From Butyrivibrio sp. (GTDB lineage Bacteria > Bacillota > Clostridia > Lachnospirales > Lachnospiraceae): 33,779 bases of DNA. The stretch covers positions 1 to 33,779 of the forward strand of contig JAILJR010000194.1 in assembly GCA_024694565.1 (NCBI GenBank), written 5' to 3'. How positions within the stretch are numbered: position 1 is the stretch's first letter; each line of letters begins with the position of its first letter. The translations under genes and the position numbers were made by a program. Shown in pieces: positions 7,794 to 16,412 of the stretch. A model generated the notes under the pieces. That model did no database searches and had not been told where the DNA came from. It worked only from the letters and a program-made list of their open reading frames with translations.

Positions 7794-7961
7794 AATCAAT
7801 CAAAGCTATGTCTGCCTTACACAATCAGAATATCACCACACATAATCAAATACAATCATAAATAATCACAAACAATCAATGAATTTTTTATTAAATAATC
7901 ACAAAAGAGCAGTGAATAATCATAAAAGAGCATTAAATAATCAAAAAAGAGCAGCAAATCA
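7794..7961 (-). promoter_or_regulatory. Helically phased array of AATCA/TGATT boxes upstream of fruR
   Basis: Ten AATCA pentamers (TGATT on the transcribed strand) start at 7794, 7823, 7844, 7854, 7864, 7874, 7897, 7918, 7939 and 7957. Spacings are 29, 21, 10, 10, 10, 23, 21, 21 and 18, mostly one or two DNA turns, so the boxes face roughly one side of the helix. The 7890-7955 part also forms about three 21-bp direct repeats, AATAATCAN followed by AAAAGAGCA. Being directly ahead of a DeoR-type gene suggests FruR operator sites. The last box overlaps the 3' end of the AraC-type gene. No confident -35/-10 pair was assigned. Confidence 0.6.
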
Positions 7962-8849
7962 TTTTATTTCGATCCTTGATATTCCCTGATATTCCTTGGG
8001 CGACATTCCGTATTCCTTTTTGAAGGCCTTAAAGAAGCTTGAATAGTCCCTGAAGCCGAAGCGCTCATAGGTCTTGCTGATGCTCTCGCCGTTTATTATG
8101 GCCATCCTGCATTCCTCAAGGCGCTTTTTGATTATGAACTGATGCAGGGAGATACCAAGGGTATCCTTAAACAGGTGAGCTACATAATATTTGCTCACAA
8201 AGAATCTGGCCGCGATGTCATCGAGGGAGAGCACCTCCTCCAGATTAAGCTCGACGTAGGAGAGGATGTTCTGGAAAAGAGATAGCTCATCTGTCCTGGT
8301 GTTTTTGTGCTCCTCGTCGTATATGGTTCTGTTGATGGTCAGTATGAGATCGCACAGACACAGATGCCTTGCGGTGTCGCTTCCGTATCTGTCTGAAGCA
8401 CGTTCCTCAAGGAGCCTTAAAAACCTTGATTCCACCTGGTGGAAGGAGGCGGGGGGAAGGTGATAGATATACTGGTGAAAGGCCTCAGCCTTCTGAATGA
8501 GATACATGTAGTCGACAGACTCCCGGAGAAGACTGTTGCAGCAATTTTTGCTGATCCAGAAGACGAATCTCCTGTAGGTCTTATCCGGATCGTTGATGAT
8601 GGCGTGATGAAGGACGCCCGGAGGTACCAGCATCAGATCTCCGGGTGTCATTTTGTATGATGAGGAGCCCTCCCTGTCCGAAAGTATCTCCATCGTGATA
8701 TCGCCTTCTATAAAAAGGTAGCACTCATAGTAATTGTGGGAGTGGGGACTTAAGGTGGTAAAGCCCGAATCTGAGTAATAGAACACCTCGTAGTCCGAGG
8801 AAACCATGTACTGCCTTGTATTAAAGGAAGAACGGAGTTTATTATTCAT
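7959..8849 (-). CDS. AraC-family transcriptional regulator
   Basis: A 296-residue regulator with an N-terminal cupin-type sensor (about 25-100; HSHNYYECYLFIEGDI, then a PGDLMLVPPGVLHH segment) and a C-terminal AraC double helix-turn-helix (about 195-290; SLDDIAARFFVSKYYVAHLF, and a final GFRDYSSFFKAFKKEYG). It is divergent from uxuA across a 206-base gap, so control of the uxuAB hexuronate genes is likely; the inducer is not evident. The start at 8849 follows GGAGGACTTGCAAA. The open frame runs 49 codons further upstream into Cys-rich sequence that does not look coding and is left out. Confidence 0.9.
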   Translation of the reverse strand: MNNKLRSSFNTRQYMVSSDYEVFYYSDSGFTTLSPHSHNYYECYLFIEGDITMEILSDREGSSSYKMTPGDLMLVPPGVLHHAIINDPDKTYRRFVFWISKNCCNSLLRESVDYMYLIQKAEAFHQYIYHLPPASFHQVESRFLRLLEERASDRYGSDTARHLCLCDLILTINRTIYDEEHKNTRTDELSLFQNILSYVELNLEEVLSLDDIAARFFVSKYYVAHLFKDTLGISLHQFIIKKRLEECRMAIINGESISKTYERFGFRDYSSFFKAFKKEYGMSPKEYQGISRIEIK

Positions 8850-9055
8850 TTTGCAAGTCCTCCTTGAAATAATTCTACAGCAATTTTTGCAAAGATGGCA
8901 ACAAGTTATTCTATTCAAATCCCGGTGGAAAAAAAGTAAAGTAGTTACAACGAAAGCGCAGCAAACATTTATAAAATGCATAATCTGATGAAACAATAAA
9001 CTATCGGGGAAACTTTAAGATAAACCCCGGGAACCATGACAGGAGGCAAATAATT

Positions 9056-10132
9056 ATGGAAATGACACTTCGCTGGTACGGCACAAACTACGACACGGTT
9101 AAGCTCTGGCAGATCAGACAGATTCCCGGAGTACACGGAGTTATAACAACTCTTTACAACAAGCAGGCAGGAGAGTTCTGGGAGCAGGACGAGATCAGGG
9201 CCCTCAAGAGGGATGTAGAGGCTGAGGGACTTAAAGTTGCAGGCATCGAGTCAGTCAACGTTTCAGATGCCATCAAGGCTGCCACTGCTGACAGAGACCT
9301 GCACATAGATAATTACATCAAGACTCTTGAGAATCTCGGAAAAGAGGACATTCATCTTGTATGCTACAACTTTATGCCGGTATTTGACTGGACAAGGACA
9401 GAGCTTGCAAGAAAGAGAGAGGACGGCTCAACTGTTCTTGCCTATACCCAGGAAGCAGTAGATGCGATCGTTCCTGAAAAGATGTTTGAATCACTTGCAG
9501 GTGATACGAACGGTTCAGTGATGCCCGGCTGGGAGCCTGAGAGAATGGCTCACGTAAAGGAGCTCTTTGAGCTGTATAAAGGAATTGATGAGGATAAGCT
9601 CTTTGAAAATATTGTTTATTTCCTCAAGGCAATAATGCCGGTCTGCAACAAATATGACATAAAGATGGCCATCCATCCCGATGATCCTGCCTGGTCGGTA
9701 TTCGGACTTCCAAGGATCATCAACAATGAAAAGAACATCTTAAAGCTGATGAATGCTGTTGATGATGTTCACAACGGAGTTACCTTCTGCTCAGGCTCCT
9801 ATGGCACAAGTCTTGAGAACGATCTGCCTCACATGATAAGGGCTCTTGAGGGCAGGATCCACTTTGCTCACGTAAGAAACCTCAAGTTCATTTCTCCGAC
9901 AAACTTTGAGGAGTCAGCTCATCTGTCATCTGACGGAACCTTTGACATGTATGAGATCATCAAGGCTCTCTATGAGACAGGCTTTGACGGACCGATACGT
10001 CCTGACCATGGAAGAATGATCTGGGGTGAGGTTGCAATGCCGGGCTACGGCCTCTACGACAGGGCTCTTGGAGCAACCTACATAAATGGTCTCTGGGAAG
10101 CTGTTGAGAAGTCACATCAGCGCGGAGTATGA
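9056..10132 (+). CDS. uxuA: Mannonate dehydratase
   Basis: A 358-residue protein of the UxuA family, which dehydrates D-mannonate to 2-keto-3-deoxygluconate in hexuronate breakdown. It begins MEMTLRWYG and shows family segments such as IPGVHGVITTLYN, the conserved CYNFMPVFDWTRT block, AIHPDDPAW with metal-site His and Asp, and the C-terminal PIRPDHGRMIWGE. AGGAGGCAAATAATT precedes the start. It is followed 145 bases later by uxuB in the same direction and is divergent from the AraC-type regulator. Confidence 0.95.
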   Translation: MEMTLRWYGTNYDTVKLWQIRQIPGVHGVITTLYNKQAGEFWEQDEIRALKRDVEAEGLKVAGIESVNVSDAIKAATADRDLHIDNYIKTLENLGKEDIHLVCYNFMPVFDWTRTELARKREDGSTVLAYTQEAVDAIVPEKMFESLAGDTNGSVMPGWEPERMAHVKELFELYKGIDEDKLFENIVYFLKAIMPVCNKYDIKMAIHPDDPAWSVFGLPRIINNEKNILKLMNAVDDVHNGVTFCSGSYGTSLENDLPHMIRALEGRIHFAHVRNLKFISPTNFEESAHLSSDGTFDMYEIIKALYETGFDGPIRPDHGRMIWGEVAMPGYGLYDRALGATYINGLWEAVEKSHQRGV

Positions 10133-10237
10133 TGCCGTGACGGCTTTGAGCAGGGTCTTTTATACATAAAAATTAAGGTTCAATTTTAGTTTAATAAGGC
10201 CGGTGGGATTTGACCACGAGGCTTAAGATATAGTCAA

Positions 10238-10256
10238 AGGGGCCGTAAAGGCCCCT
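10238..10256 (+). other. Intercistronic hairpin between uxuA and uxuB
   Basis: AGGGGCC (10238-10244), loop GTAAA, GGCCCCT (10250-10256), perfect stem with no T tract. It ends about 20 bases ahead of the uxuB start. It could stabilise or separate the two messages; no termination signal is visible. Confidence 0.5.
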
Positions 10257-10277
10257 GACTTACAGAGAGGAGCAGTC

Positions 10278-11894
10278 ATGAAGCTAAACAGCAGTTCAAT
10301 CAAAAATGCAGAATGGAAAGAAAAAGGATATTTTGTACCTTCATATGACAGGGAGGCCATGATAGAAAAGACCAAAGCAAATCCGCAGTGGGTTCACTTT
10401 GGCGCAGGCAATATCTTCAGGGCATTTCAGGCAAACCTTTCACAGAGGATGCTTGAGGATGGCAGCAGCGATATCGGTCTTACTGTAGTTGAGGGCTTCG
10501 ACTATGAGATCATTGAAAAGATGTACAGGCCTCACGACAACCTGTCCATACTTGTCACCCTCAAGGCAGACGGAAATGTAGAAAAGTCAGTGATCGGAAG
10601 CATTGCCGAGTCATGCATACTTGATTCTGCCCGTGATGCTGAGTTTAACAGGCTCAAGGAGATCTTTGAAAAGGACTCCCTTCAGCTTGCAACCTTCACT
10701 ATCACAGAGAAGGGCTACAGCCTTGTAAATGCTGCAGGAGATATTCTCCCTGCTGTAAAGGCGGACTTTGAGAACGGCCCTGATAAGCCAAATAGCTATA
10801 TCGGCAAAGTATCGGCTCTTCTCTATGCAAGATATAAGGCAGGCGAAAAGAAGATAGCCATGGTAAGCACAGACAACTGCTCGCACAATGGGGACAAGCT
10901 CTTTGCTGCAGTAGATGCCTTTGCAAAGGAGTGGACAAAGGCAGGAAAGGCTGATGCAGGTTTTCTTTCATATATAGAGGATGAGTCAAAGGTAAGCTTC
11001 CCTTGGTCAATGATAGATAAGATCACTCCAAGGCCCGATGATTCAGTAAATGAGATACTTAAAAAGGACGGAATCGAGGAGCTTGAGCCTGTAGTTACCT
11101 CTATGAAGACCTGGGTTGCTCCCTTCGTAAACGCAGAGGAGAGTGAGTACCTTGTTATTGAGGATAAATTCCCCAACGGAAGACCCGCTCTTGAGAAGGT
11201 TGGTGTAATCTTTACAGATAAAGAGACCGTTGATAAGGTTGAGAGAATGAAGGTCTGCACCTGCCTTAACCCTCTTCACACTTCACTTGCGGTATACGGC
11301 TGTGTCCTTGGCTATGAAAAAATCTCAGACGAGATGAAGGATGAGAATCTTGTAAACCTGATCAGGAAGGTGGGCTACACTGAGGGACTTCCTGTTGTTA
11401 CAGATCCCGGGGTAATTAAGCCCTCAGAGTTCATAGATACAGTAGTAAATGTCAGGATACCCAACGTATTTATGCCTGATACACCTCAGAGGATCGCAAC
11501 CGACACATCACAGAAGCTTGGCATCAGATTCGGAGAGACTATAAAGGCCTACGATGCATCAGAGGAGCTCGACGTAAAGAGCCTTAAGTACATCCCCCTT
11601 GTTCAGGCAGGGTGGCTGCGTTACCTCCTTGGAGTAAACGACAGGGGAGAGAAGTTCGAGCCAAGTCCCGATCCGCTTCTTGAGAAGGCACAGGGATACG
11701 TCGCAGGGATATCACTGGGCGAAACTGATCAGGAAAAGATAAAGGCAGCAGTTCTTCCTCTTTTGAAGGATGCGACAATCTTTGGCGTTGACCTTGAGAG
11801 CGTTGGTCTTTCTGACCTTGTGATCTCATATTTTACAGAGCTGATCGCAGGAGAGGGAGCAGTCAGAAAGACCTTGCAGAAATACTGCGGCTGA
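10278..11894 (+). CDS. uxuB: D-mannonate oxidoreductase / fructuronate reductase (mannitol dehydrogenase family)
   Basis: A 538-residue long-chain mannitol-dehydrogenase-type polyol dehydrogenase. The N-terminal nucleotide-binding segment reads WVHFGAGNIFRAFQ; the C-terminal half includes CTCLNPLHTSLAVYG with the Lys/Asn/His region typical of the family. With uxuA directly upstream the expected reaction is NADH-dependent interconversion of D-fructuronate and D-mannonate. A different polyol substrate cannot be excluded from sequence alone, but the neighbourhood argues for UxuB. The start follows GAGAGGAGCAGTC. A strong terminator closes the uxuAB unit 32 bases after the stop. Confidence 0.88.
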   Translation: MKLNSSSIKNAEWKEKGYFVPSYDREAMIEKTKANPQWVHFGAGNIFRAFQANLSQRMLEDGSSDIGLTVVEGFDYEIIEKMYRPHDNLSILVTLKADGNVEKSVIGSIAESCILDSARDAEFNRLKEIFEKDSLQLATFTITEKGYSLVNAAGDILPAVKADFENGPDKPNSYIGKVSALLYARYKAGEKKIAMVSTDNCSHNGDKLFAAVDAFAKEWTKAGKADAGFLSYIEDESKVSFPWSMIDKITPRPDDSVNEILKKDGIEELEPVVTSMKTWVAPFVNAEESEYLVIEDKFPNGRPALEKVGVIFTDKETVDKVERMKVCTCLNPLHTSLAVYGCVLGYEKISDEMKDENLVNLIRKVGYTEGLPVVTDPGVIKPSEFIDTVVNVRIPNVFMPDTPQRIATDTSQKLGIRFGETIKAYDASEELDVKSLKYIPLVQAGWLRYLLGVNDRGEKFEPSPDPLLEKAQGYVAGISLGETDQEKIKAAVLPLLKDATIFGVDLESVGLSDLVISYFTELIAGEGAVRKTLQKYCG

Positions 11895-11925
11895 TCCCAC
11901 AAAATCTAGAAAATCAAAATGCAGG

Positions 11926-11957
11926 GGCTTCGGAGAAACATCTCCGGAGCCTTTTTT
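11926..11957 (+). terminator. Intrinsic terminator of uxuAB
   Basis: An 11-bp stem (GGCTTCGGAGA with TCTCCGGAGCC, one G-T pair), loop AACA, followed by six T residues. It lies shortly after the uxuB stop. Confidence 0.92.
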
Positions 11958-12077
11958 AAAACAATCTAAAAAAAGGATAAAGCTTTGCTTATAACCGTAA
12001 ATACACCTTTACAAAGGGGCTTTGGATAAACTAAAATAAATGATAGGCGTCATACTATATTAGTGGAGGTGACTGGT

Positions 12078-12680
12078 TTGGAAGATTTTACCTTAACAAG
12101 CGAACAGATTGATATCCTTGGTGAGATTGCCAATATTAGCATGGGTAATTCAGCCACAACTCTCAGCATGATGGTCAACAAAAAGGTTGATATTACGACA
12201 CCAAATGTAAAGGTTATTAGGAGGAGCGAGGCTCTTGACGATTACGAGAAGACCTGCATCTTCGTTCAGATACATTATGTGAAGGGACTTCAGGGCAACA
12301 ATGTACTTGTGCTCAAGGAGCATGATGTGAAGGTCATGACAGATCTCATGATGGGCGGAGACGGTACAAATACGTCCGGCGAGATCAATGAGCTGCATCT
12401 GTCTGCTGCATCGGAGGCCATGAACCAGATGATGGGTACAAGTGCCACGTCTCTGTCTTCATTGCTCGGAGTAGCTACCGATATCAGTACACCGGTAGTC
12501 AATCAGATTGATGTCGAGAGTGTCAAGGTCTTTGAGAAGATGTTTGATACGACATTTGACAAGTTTATTAAGATAGCTTTCAGAATGACCATCGGTGATC
12601 TTATCGATTCCATCATGGTTCAGCTCTATCCCCTCCACTTCGCTGAGGATATGTGCAAAAAATTTTTGGATAAAGGATAA
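12078..12680 (+). CDS. CheC/FliY-type CheY-P phosphatase without a FliN (SpoA) domain
   Basis: A 200-residue protein related to CheC and the N-terminal part of FliY. Both phosphatase centres fit the family pattern (D/S)-x3-E-x2-N-x22-P: D12, E16, N19, P42 in the first half, and S109, E113, N116, P139 in the second. The chain ends where a FliY protein would continue into its flagellar-switch SpoA/FliN domain, so it should act as a soluble phosphatase and not as a switch component. The TTG at 12078 is the preferred start because TGGAGGTGA lies at ideal distance; a GTG at 12063 would overlap that binding site. A matching CheY is encoded at 20143-20505. It begins a tight cluster with the DUF4317 gene. 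Confidence 0.85.
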   Translation: MEDFTLTSEQIDILGEIANISMGNSATTLSMMVNKKVDITTPNVKVIRRSEALDDYEKTCIFVQIHYVKGLQGNNVLVLKEHDVKVMTDLMMGGDGTNTSGEINELHLSAASEAMNQMMGTSATSLSSLLGVATDISTPVVNQIDVESVKVFEKMFDTTFDKFIKIAFRMTIGDLIDSIMVQLYPLHFAEDMCKKFLDKG

Positions 12681-12692
12681 TATTCTGACCGG

Positions 12693-13829
12693 ATGAATAA
12701 AGCAGAAACCTTAGAGATAAAGAAACAGTTTACACAGGATCGTTGTACGATAGACCACATCTGCGGATGCTATGTGGATCATGAGAAGAACAAGAGGCTT
12801 ACCTTTAAGAAGGCCTTTCACTCAATACCTGACGAGGAGATGTTCAAGTATCTGGACATCTTCCAGCATTCGCTCACAGGCACGTTTGGTAAAAATCTGA
12901 TAAGTCTTGAGTTTCCTATTGAACAGGAACAGCCCGGAGGCACTCAGGACTTTCTTTTAACGCTCAGGAACAGTGGGCTTAATGATGATGAGCTCATAGA
13001 GGAATTCTATGACAAGATCATAGAGAGCTTTCTTTACGGTGAGAACTATTACATAATTCTCGTCCATGCAGTATATGACATTCCGGGTATAACAAGAGAC
13101 GGGATAGAGATGGAGGATGCATCTGACAACATATATGACTACATTCTCTGCAGCATCTGTCCGGTCAAGCTGTCCAAGGCAGGACTTGGATACAATGAGT
13201 CCAAAAATGTCATAGAGGAGAGATTCAGGGACTGGATAGTAGAGGGACCAATTAAGGGCTTTCTTTTCCCTGCATTCATTGAGAGAAACACTGACATACA
13301 CAACATGCTCTACTTTACCAAAAAGCCTGACGACCTTCAGCCTGAGTTTATTGAGGCAATGTTTGGCGGCAGGGCGCCTATATCTGCGCCTGAGCAGAAG
13401 GATATCTTTGACGCAGTGGTACAGAACACAATCGGTGAGGACGCTGACTACGACATCATGAAGAATATCCACGACAATTTAAATGATATGATCGAGGATC
13501 ATCAGGAAGATCCTGAGCCTCTGGAGCTTTCGAGGAAGGATGTGAAGCAGCTTCTCAAGGACAGCGGTGTTTCGGATGAGAGGCTCGGCTACTTTGATGA
13601 GAACTATACAAAGTGTGCGGGTGATGAGGACTATCCTCTTCTTGCAAGCAATATTGCCAACACCAGAAAGTTTGACATAGAGACTCCGGATGTTGTGATA
13701 AAGGTGAAGCCTGACAGGACTGATCTTGTGGAATCAAGAATTGTTGACGGCAGGCAGTGCCTTGTAATAGCAGTAGATGATCACATTGAAGTTAATGGTA
13801 TCAATGTCAGGACATTTATGAATAAATAA
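12693..13829 (+). CDS. DUF4317 domain protein
   Basis: A 378-residue soluble protein matching DUF4317 proteins widespread in Lachnospiraceae, recognisable from ITGCYV-like DHICGCYVDHEKNK near residue 20, the long acidic middle and the FLFPAFIERNTDIHNMLY segment around residue 200. No enzymatic motif is evident and the family function is unknown. No signal peptide or membrane segment is seen. It starts 12 bases after the CheC-like gene with only a weak binding site, suggesting translational coupling, and is followed after one base by a small membrane-protein frame. The pairing with a chemotaxis-type phosphatase is the only functional hint. Confidence 0.85.
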   Translation: MNKAETLEIKKQFTQDRCTIDHICGCYVDHEKNKRLTFKKAFHSIPDEEMFKYLDIFQHSLTGTFGKNLISLEFPIEQEQPGGTQDFLLTLRNSGLNDDELIEEFYDKIIESFLYGENYYIILVHAVYDIPGITRDGIEMEDASDNIYDYILCSICPVKLSKAGLGYNESKNVIEERFRDWIVEGPIKGFLFPAFIERNTDIHNMLYFTKKPDDLQPEFIEAMFGGRAPISAPEQKDIFDAVVQNTIGEDADYDIMKNIHDNLNDMIEDHQEDPEPLELSRKDVKQLLKDSGVSDERLGYFDENYTKCAGDEDYPLLASNIANTRKFDIETPDVVIKVKPDRTDLVESRIVDGRQCLVIAVDDHIEVNGINVRTFMNK

Positions 13830-13830
13830 T

Positions 13831-14166
13831 ATGCTTAATAGATTAAAAGAGTCTGTTGCTGCCAATAGAAAAGAGATAGCTGAGATCAAGCTGTATTTTG
13901 AGAGGTGTGCATATGAGATTGACCGAAGTAATCTGTACATGCTGAGAAAAGTATGTATGTACGCTTCAGTGGTTTTCATATGTATGCTTCTTTTTGGCTA
14001 TATACTGCTTCCGGGATTTAAGATCAATCCCGGACATATTTTATTTGTTCCTTTCATGTCAGTTTTCTTTCTGATAAATATTTACACCTCCAATAATCAG
14101 GATATTTCCCGAAGCGAAGCCAGACTGTTCAGTATATCAGCCAGTATATGGAAAAAATTGCCATAG
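13831..14166 (+). CDS. Small predicted membrane protein, two transmembrane segments
   Basis: A 111-residue reading frame starting one base after the DUF4317 stop, with no separate binding site, so translation would depend on reinitiation. Residues 1-35 are charged and probably helical (NRLKESVAANRKEIAEIKLY); hydrophobic segments lie at about 44-62 and 71-86; a short polar tail follows. I do not recognise a family, although the layout resembles the membrane anchor of a signalling protein. It overlaps the next frame by 19 bases in another frame, and the two could be one gene split by a frameshift. Confidence 0.55.
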   Translation: MLNRLKESVAANRKEIAEIKLYFERCAYEIDRSNLYMLRKVCMYASVVFICMLLFGYILLPGFKINPGHILFVPFMSVFFLINIYTSNNQDISRSEARLFSISASIWKKLP

Positions 14167-14387
14167 TAGCAGTAGAGCTTGATGTTGAAAAATCTGTCGG
14201 GGAAGCTGTGATAAGGTATCTTAAGGGCAGAGAAATATTCCGGAGCATTCCTCTGATGGTGGTTGCAAACTCGAAGGACGGAGCAGAACTTGCAAGGGAA
14301 TGTGGCGCGGACGAAATCCTGATGACAACGAATCCTCCGGAAAAATTCCGGGAGTGCGTAAACAGACTTACCAGGCACTTGACATAA
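14148..14387 (+). CDS. Small protein resembling the C-terminal half of a receiver domain, or the tail of a frameshifted gene
   Basis: A 79-residue frame. The pattern IPLMVVANSKDGAELARECGADEILMTTNPPEKF resembles beta4-alpha4-beta5-alpha5 of a response-regulator receiver, but the N-terminal half with the phosphorylated Asp is missing and no conserved Lys appears after beta5. The frame is open upstream of its ATG to 14097 (codons for SGYFPKRSQTVQYISQY), which looks coding and suggests that a frameshift near 14095-14150 separates it from the preceding frame. ATG 14148 lacks a clear binding site. Function is unknown; a degenerate remnant is an alternative. Confidence 0.4.
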   Translation: MEKIAIVAVELDVEKSVGEAVIRYLKGREIFRSIPLMVVANSKDGAELARECGADEILMTTNPPEKFRECVNRLTRHLT

Positions 14388-14423
14388 GGTGTATAATATC
14401 AAATTGAACACAATGAATAATGC

Positions 14424-14456
14424 GTCAGGGATTTGCCATCCCTGACATATCTTTTG
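14424..14456 (+). terminator. Hairpin, possible terminator ahead of the ABC exporter genes
   Basis: GTCAGGGA (14424-14431), loop TTTGCCA, TCCCTGAC (14439-14446), followed by ATATCTTTT. The stem is good but the T tract is interrupted, so it may be a weak terminator of the CheC-DUF4317 cluster or an attenuator in the ABC leader. Confidence 0.45.
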
Positions 14457-14539
14457 AACAGTGTCGGCAAATGCATGTTTTGGAAAGACATTGGATGCCG
14501 AAAGCGTTATACCTTAGGAACAGGAAAAGGGGAATAGAA

Positions 14540-16285
14540 ATGCTAAAAACTTTATTGGGCGAATTAAAGGAATATAAACTTCCATCCATACTGACGCCGC
14601 TATGTATGATAGGCGAGGTTATCTGCGAGATGGTAATACCTGTCCTTATGGCGAGGATTGTGGACCGCGGTATTTATGGCGGGGATATGGGATATATTTT
14701 CAGGACCGGTGGAATGATGTTTGTCATAGCCATATTTGGACTTATATCCGGACTTGGAGGAGCATATTTTGGGTCGAAGGCGTCGACGGGACTTGCGAGG
14801 AACTTAAGAAAAGCGATGTTTGACAATATTCAGACCTTTTCTTTTTCTAATATTGACAAGTTTTCGACTTCAGGTCTTGTTACCAGGCTCACTACAGATG
14901 TTACCAATATCCAGAATGCATATATGATGCTTCTGCGAATGGCAATGAGAGCACCGTCTTCAATGATAGTTGCCATGATCATGAGCTTTGTTATAAGCCC
15001 GAAACTTGCAAGCATCTATCTGATAGCGGTTTTTTTCCTGTCATGCATCATAGCCTTCGTAATGGGCAGGGCAACAAAATATTTCAAGGAAGTATTTGAA
15101 AAATATGATGCCCTCAACGAGAGCGTACAGGAGAATGTCTCGGCTATAAGGGTGGTAAAGGCCTACGTCCGTGAGGACTATGAGATTGATAAGTTTAAAA
15201 AGGCAGCACTCAATATCTACAACATGTTTGTGAAGGCGGAGATGAATGTTGTCTACATGAGCCCTATTATGACCGGAACGGTCTATGCCTGCATACTTCT
15301 CATAAGCTGGTTCGGAGCACACATGATAGTCGGAAGTGAGCTGACTACAGGTAACCTCATGAGTCTTCTGACATACTGCATGAACATTCTCATGAGTCTG
15401 ATGTTTCTTGCCATGATCTTTGTCATGCTCACAATGGCGCAGGCAAGTGGAAAGAGAATAGCAGAAGTAATCGAGGAAAAGGCTGATCTGACAAATCCTG
15501 ACAAGCCTGTCATGGAGGTTCCGGACGGCAGTATAATTTTTGACCATGTTGATTTTTCATACAACAAGGATTCGGACGAACCTGTTCTGAAGGACATAAA
15601 CCTCAATATAAGATCCGGTGAGACGATCGGTATTATCGGAGGAACAGGCTCGGCAAAATCCTCGCTGGTAAACCTCATAAGCCGGTTGTACGATGTGACC
15701 AAAGGCGCCGTCAAGGTTGGCGGAATTGATGTTCGCAGCTTCGACATGGAGACACTCAGAGATCAGGTCTCAGTGGTGCTGCAAAAGAATGTTCTCTTTT
15801 CGGGAACTATTCTGGACAATCTTCGCTGGGGAGATGAAAATGCCACAGAAGAGGATTGCAAGAGAGCATGCCGGATGGCCTGTGCAGATGAGTTCATAGA
15901 AAAGCTGCCGGGCGGCTACAACACTGTGATAGAGCAGGGCGGAACCAATGTGTCCGGAGGTCAGAGGCAGAGGCTGTGTATTGCCAGGGCACTTCTGAAA
16001 AAGCCAAAGATCCTGATTCTGGATGATTCGACCAGTGCAGTCGATACAGCGACTGATGCCAAAATAAGAAAGGCCTTTGCGGAGGAGATTCCGGGAACCA
16101 CCAAGCTGATAATTGCCCAGAGGATAAGCTCTGTTCAGAACTGCGACCGCATAATTGTAATGGATGACGGACAGGTCAACGGGTTTGGAACTCACGAAGA
16201 GCTTTTAGAGGGCAATGCTATATACAGGGAAGTCTATGAATCCCAGACCGGAGCCAGTGGAGATGCTGACTTTGACAGGCCCTGA
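14540..16285 (+). CDS. ABC exporter half-transporter, degenerate-site subunit
   Basis: A 581-residue half-transporter: six-helix membrane domain (about 15-320) and ATPase domain (about 340-575). Walker A is GGTGSAKSS (367-375), with Ala372 replacing the usual third Gly. The signature is VSGGQ (471-475). Walker B ends in Asp495-Asp496, so the catalytic Glu is Asp, and the switch His is Gln527 (IIAQRIS). These substitutions mark the degenerate-site partner of heterodimeric exporters such as TM287/TM288, LmrCD and BmrCD. The start at 14540 follows AAAAGGGGAATAGAA; an upstream in-frame ATG at 14420 would add 40 residues running through the hairpin. Its partner is the next gene. Drug or peptide export is plausible; the substrate is unknown. 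Confidence 0.92.
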   Translation: MLKTLLGELKEYKLPSILTPLCMIGEVICEMVIPVLMARIVDRGIYGGDMGYIFRTGGMMFVIAIFGLISGLGGAYFGSKASTGLARNLRKAMFDNIQTFSFSNIDKFSTSGLVTRLTTDVTNIQNAYMMLLRMAMRAPSSMIVAMIMSFVISPKLASIYLIAVFFLSCIIAFVMGRATKYFKEVFEKYDALNESVQENVSAIRVVKAYVREDYEIDKFKKAALNIYNMFVKAEMNVVYMSPIMTGTVYACILLISWFGAHMIVGSELTTGNLMSLLTYCMNILMSLMFLAMIFVMLTMAQASGKRIAEVIEEKADLTNPDKPVMEVPDGSIIFDHVDFSYNKDSDEPVLKDINLNIRSGETIGIIGGTGSAKSSLVNLISRLYDVTKGAVKVGGIDVRSFDMETLRDQVSVVLQKNVLFSGTILDNLRWGDENATEEDCKRACRMACADEFIEKLPGGYNTVIEQGGTNVSGGQRQRLCIARALLKKPKILILDDSTSAVDTATDAKIRKAFAEEIPGTTKLIIAQRISSVQNCDRIIVMDDGQVNGFGTHEELLEGNAIYREVYESQTGASGDADFDRP

Positions 16286-16412
16286 GGAAACATAAGCGCC
16301 ATTTACCAAGGAGCCTGATACTGCCTGCGCACGACCTTTGGGCACATGCGGTATCCGCATCCGACCGGAATAAGTCAGTTTAAGCCGGCATTTATATATA
16401 GGAGGAACATAC

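Noticed and set aside
8850..8996. Forty-nine-codon N-terminal extension of the AraC-type regulator
   Set aside because: Cys-rich sequence unlike the family, it would run into the region expected to hold the divergent promoters, and a strong GGAGGA precedes the shorter start.
12957..13472. A 171-codon minus-strand open frame
   Set aside because: It is antisense to the DUF4317 gene, with no binding site and no family resemblance.
14376..14400. TTGACA and TATAAT hexamers near the end of the small frame before the exporter
   Set aside because: They are only seven bases apart, far too close for a sigma-A promoter.
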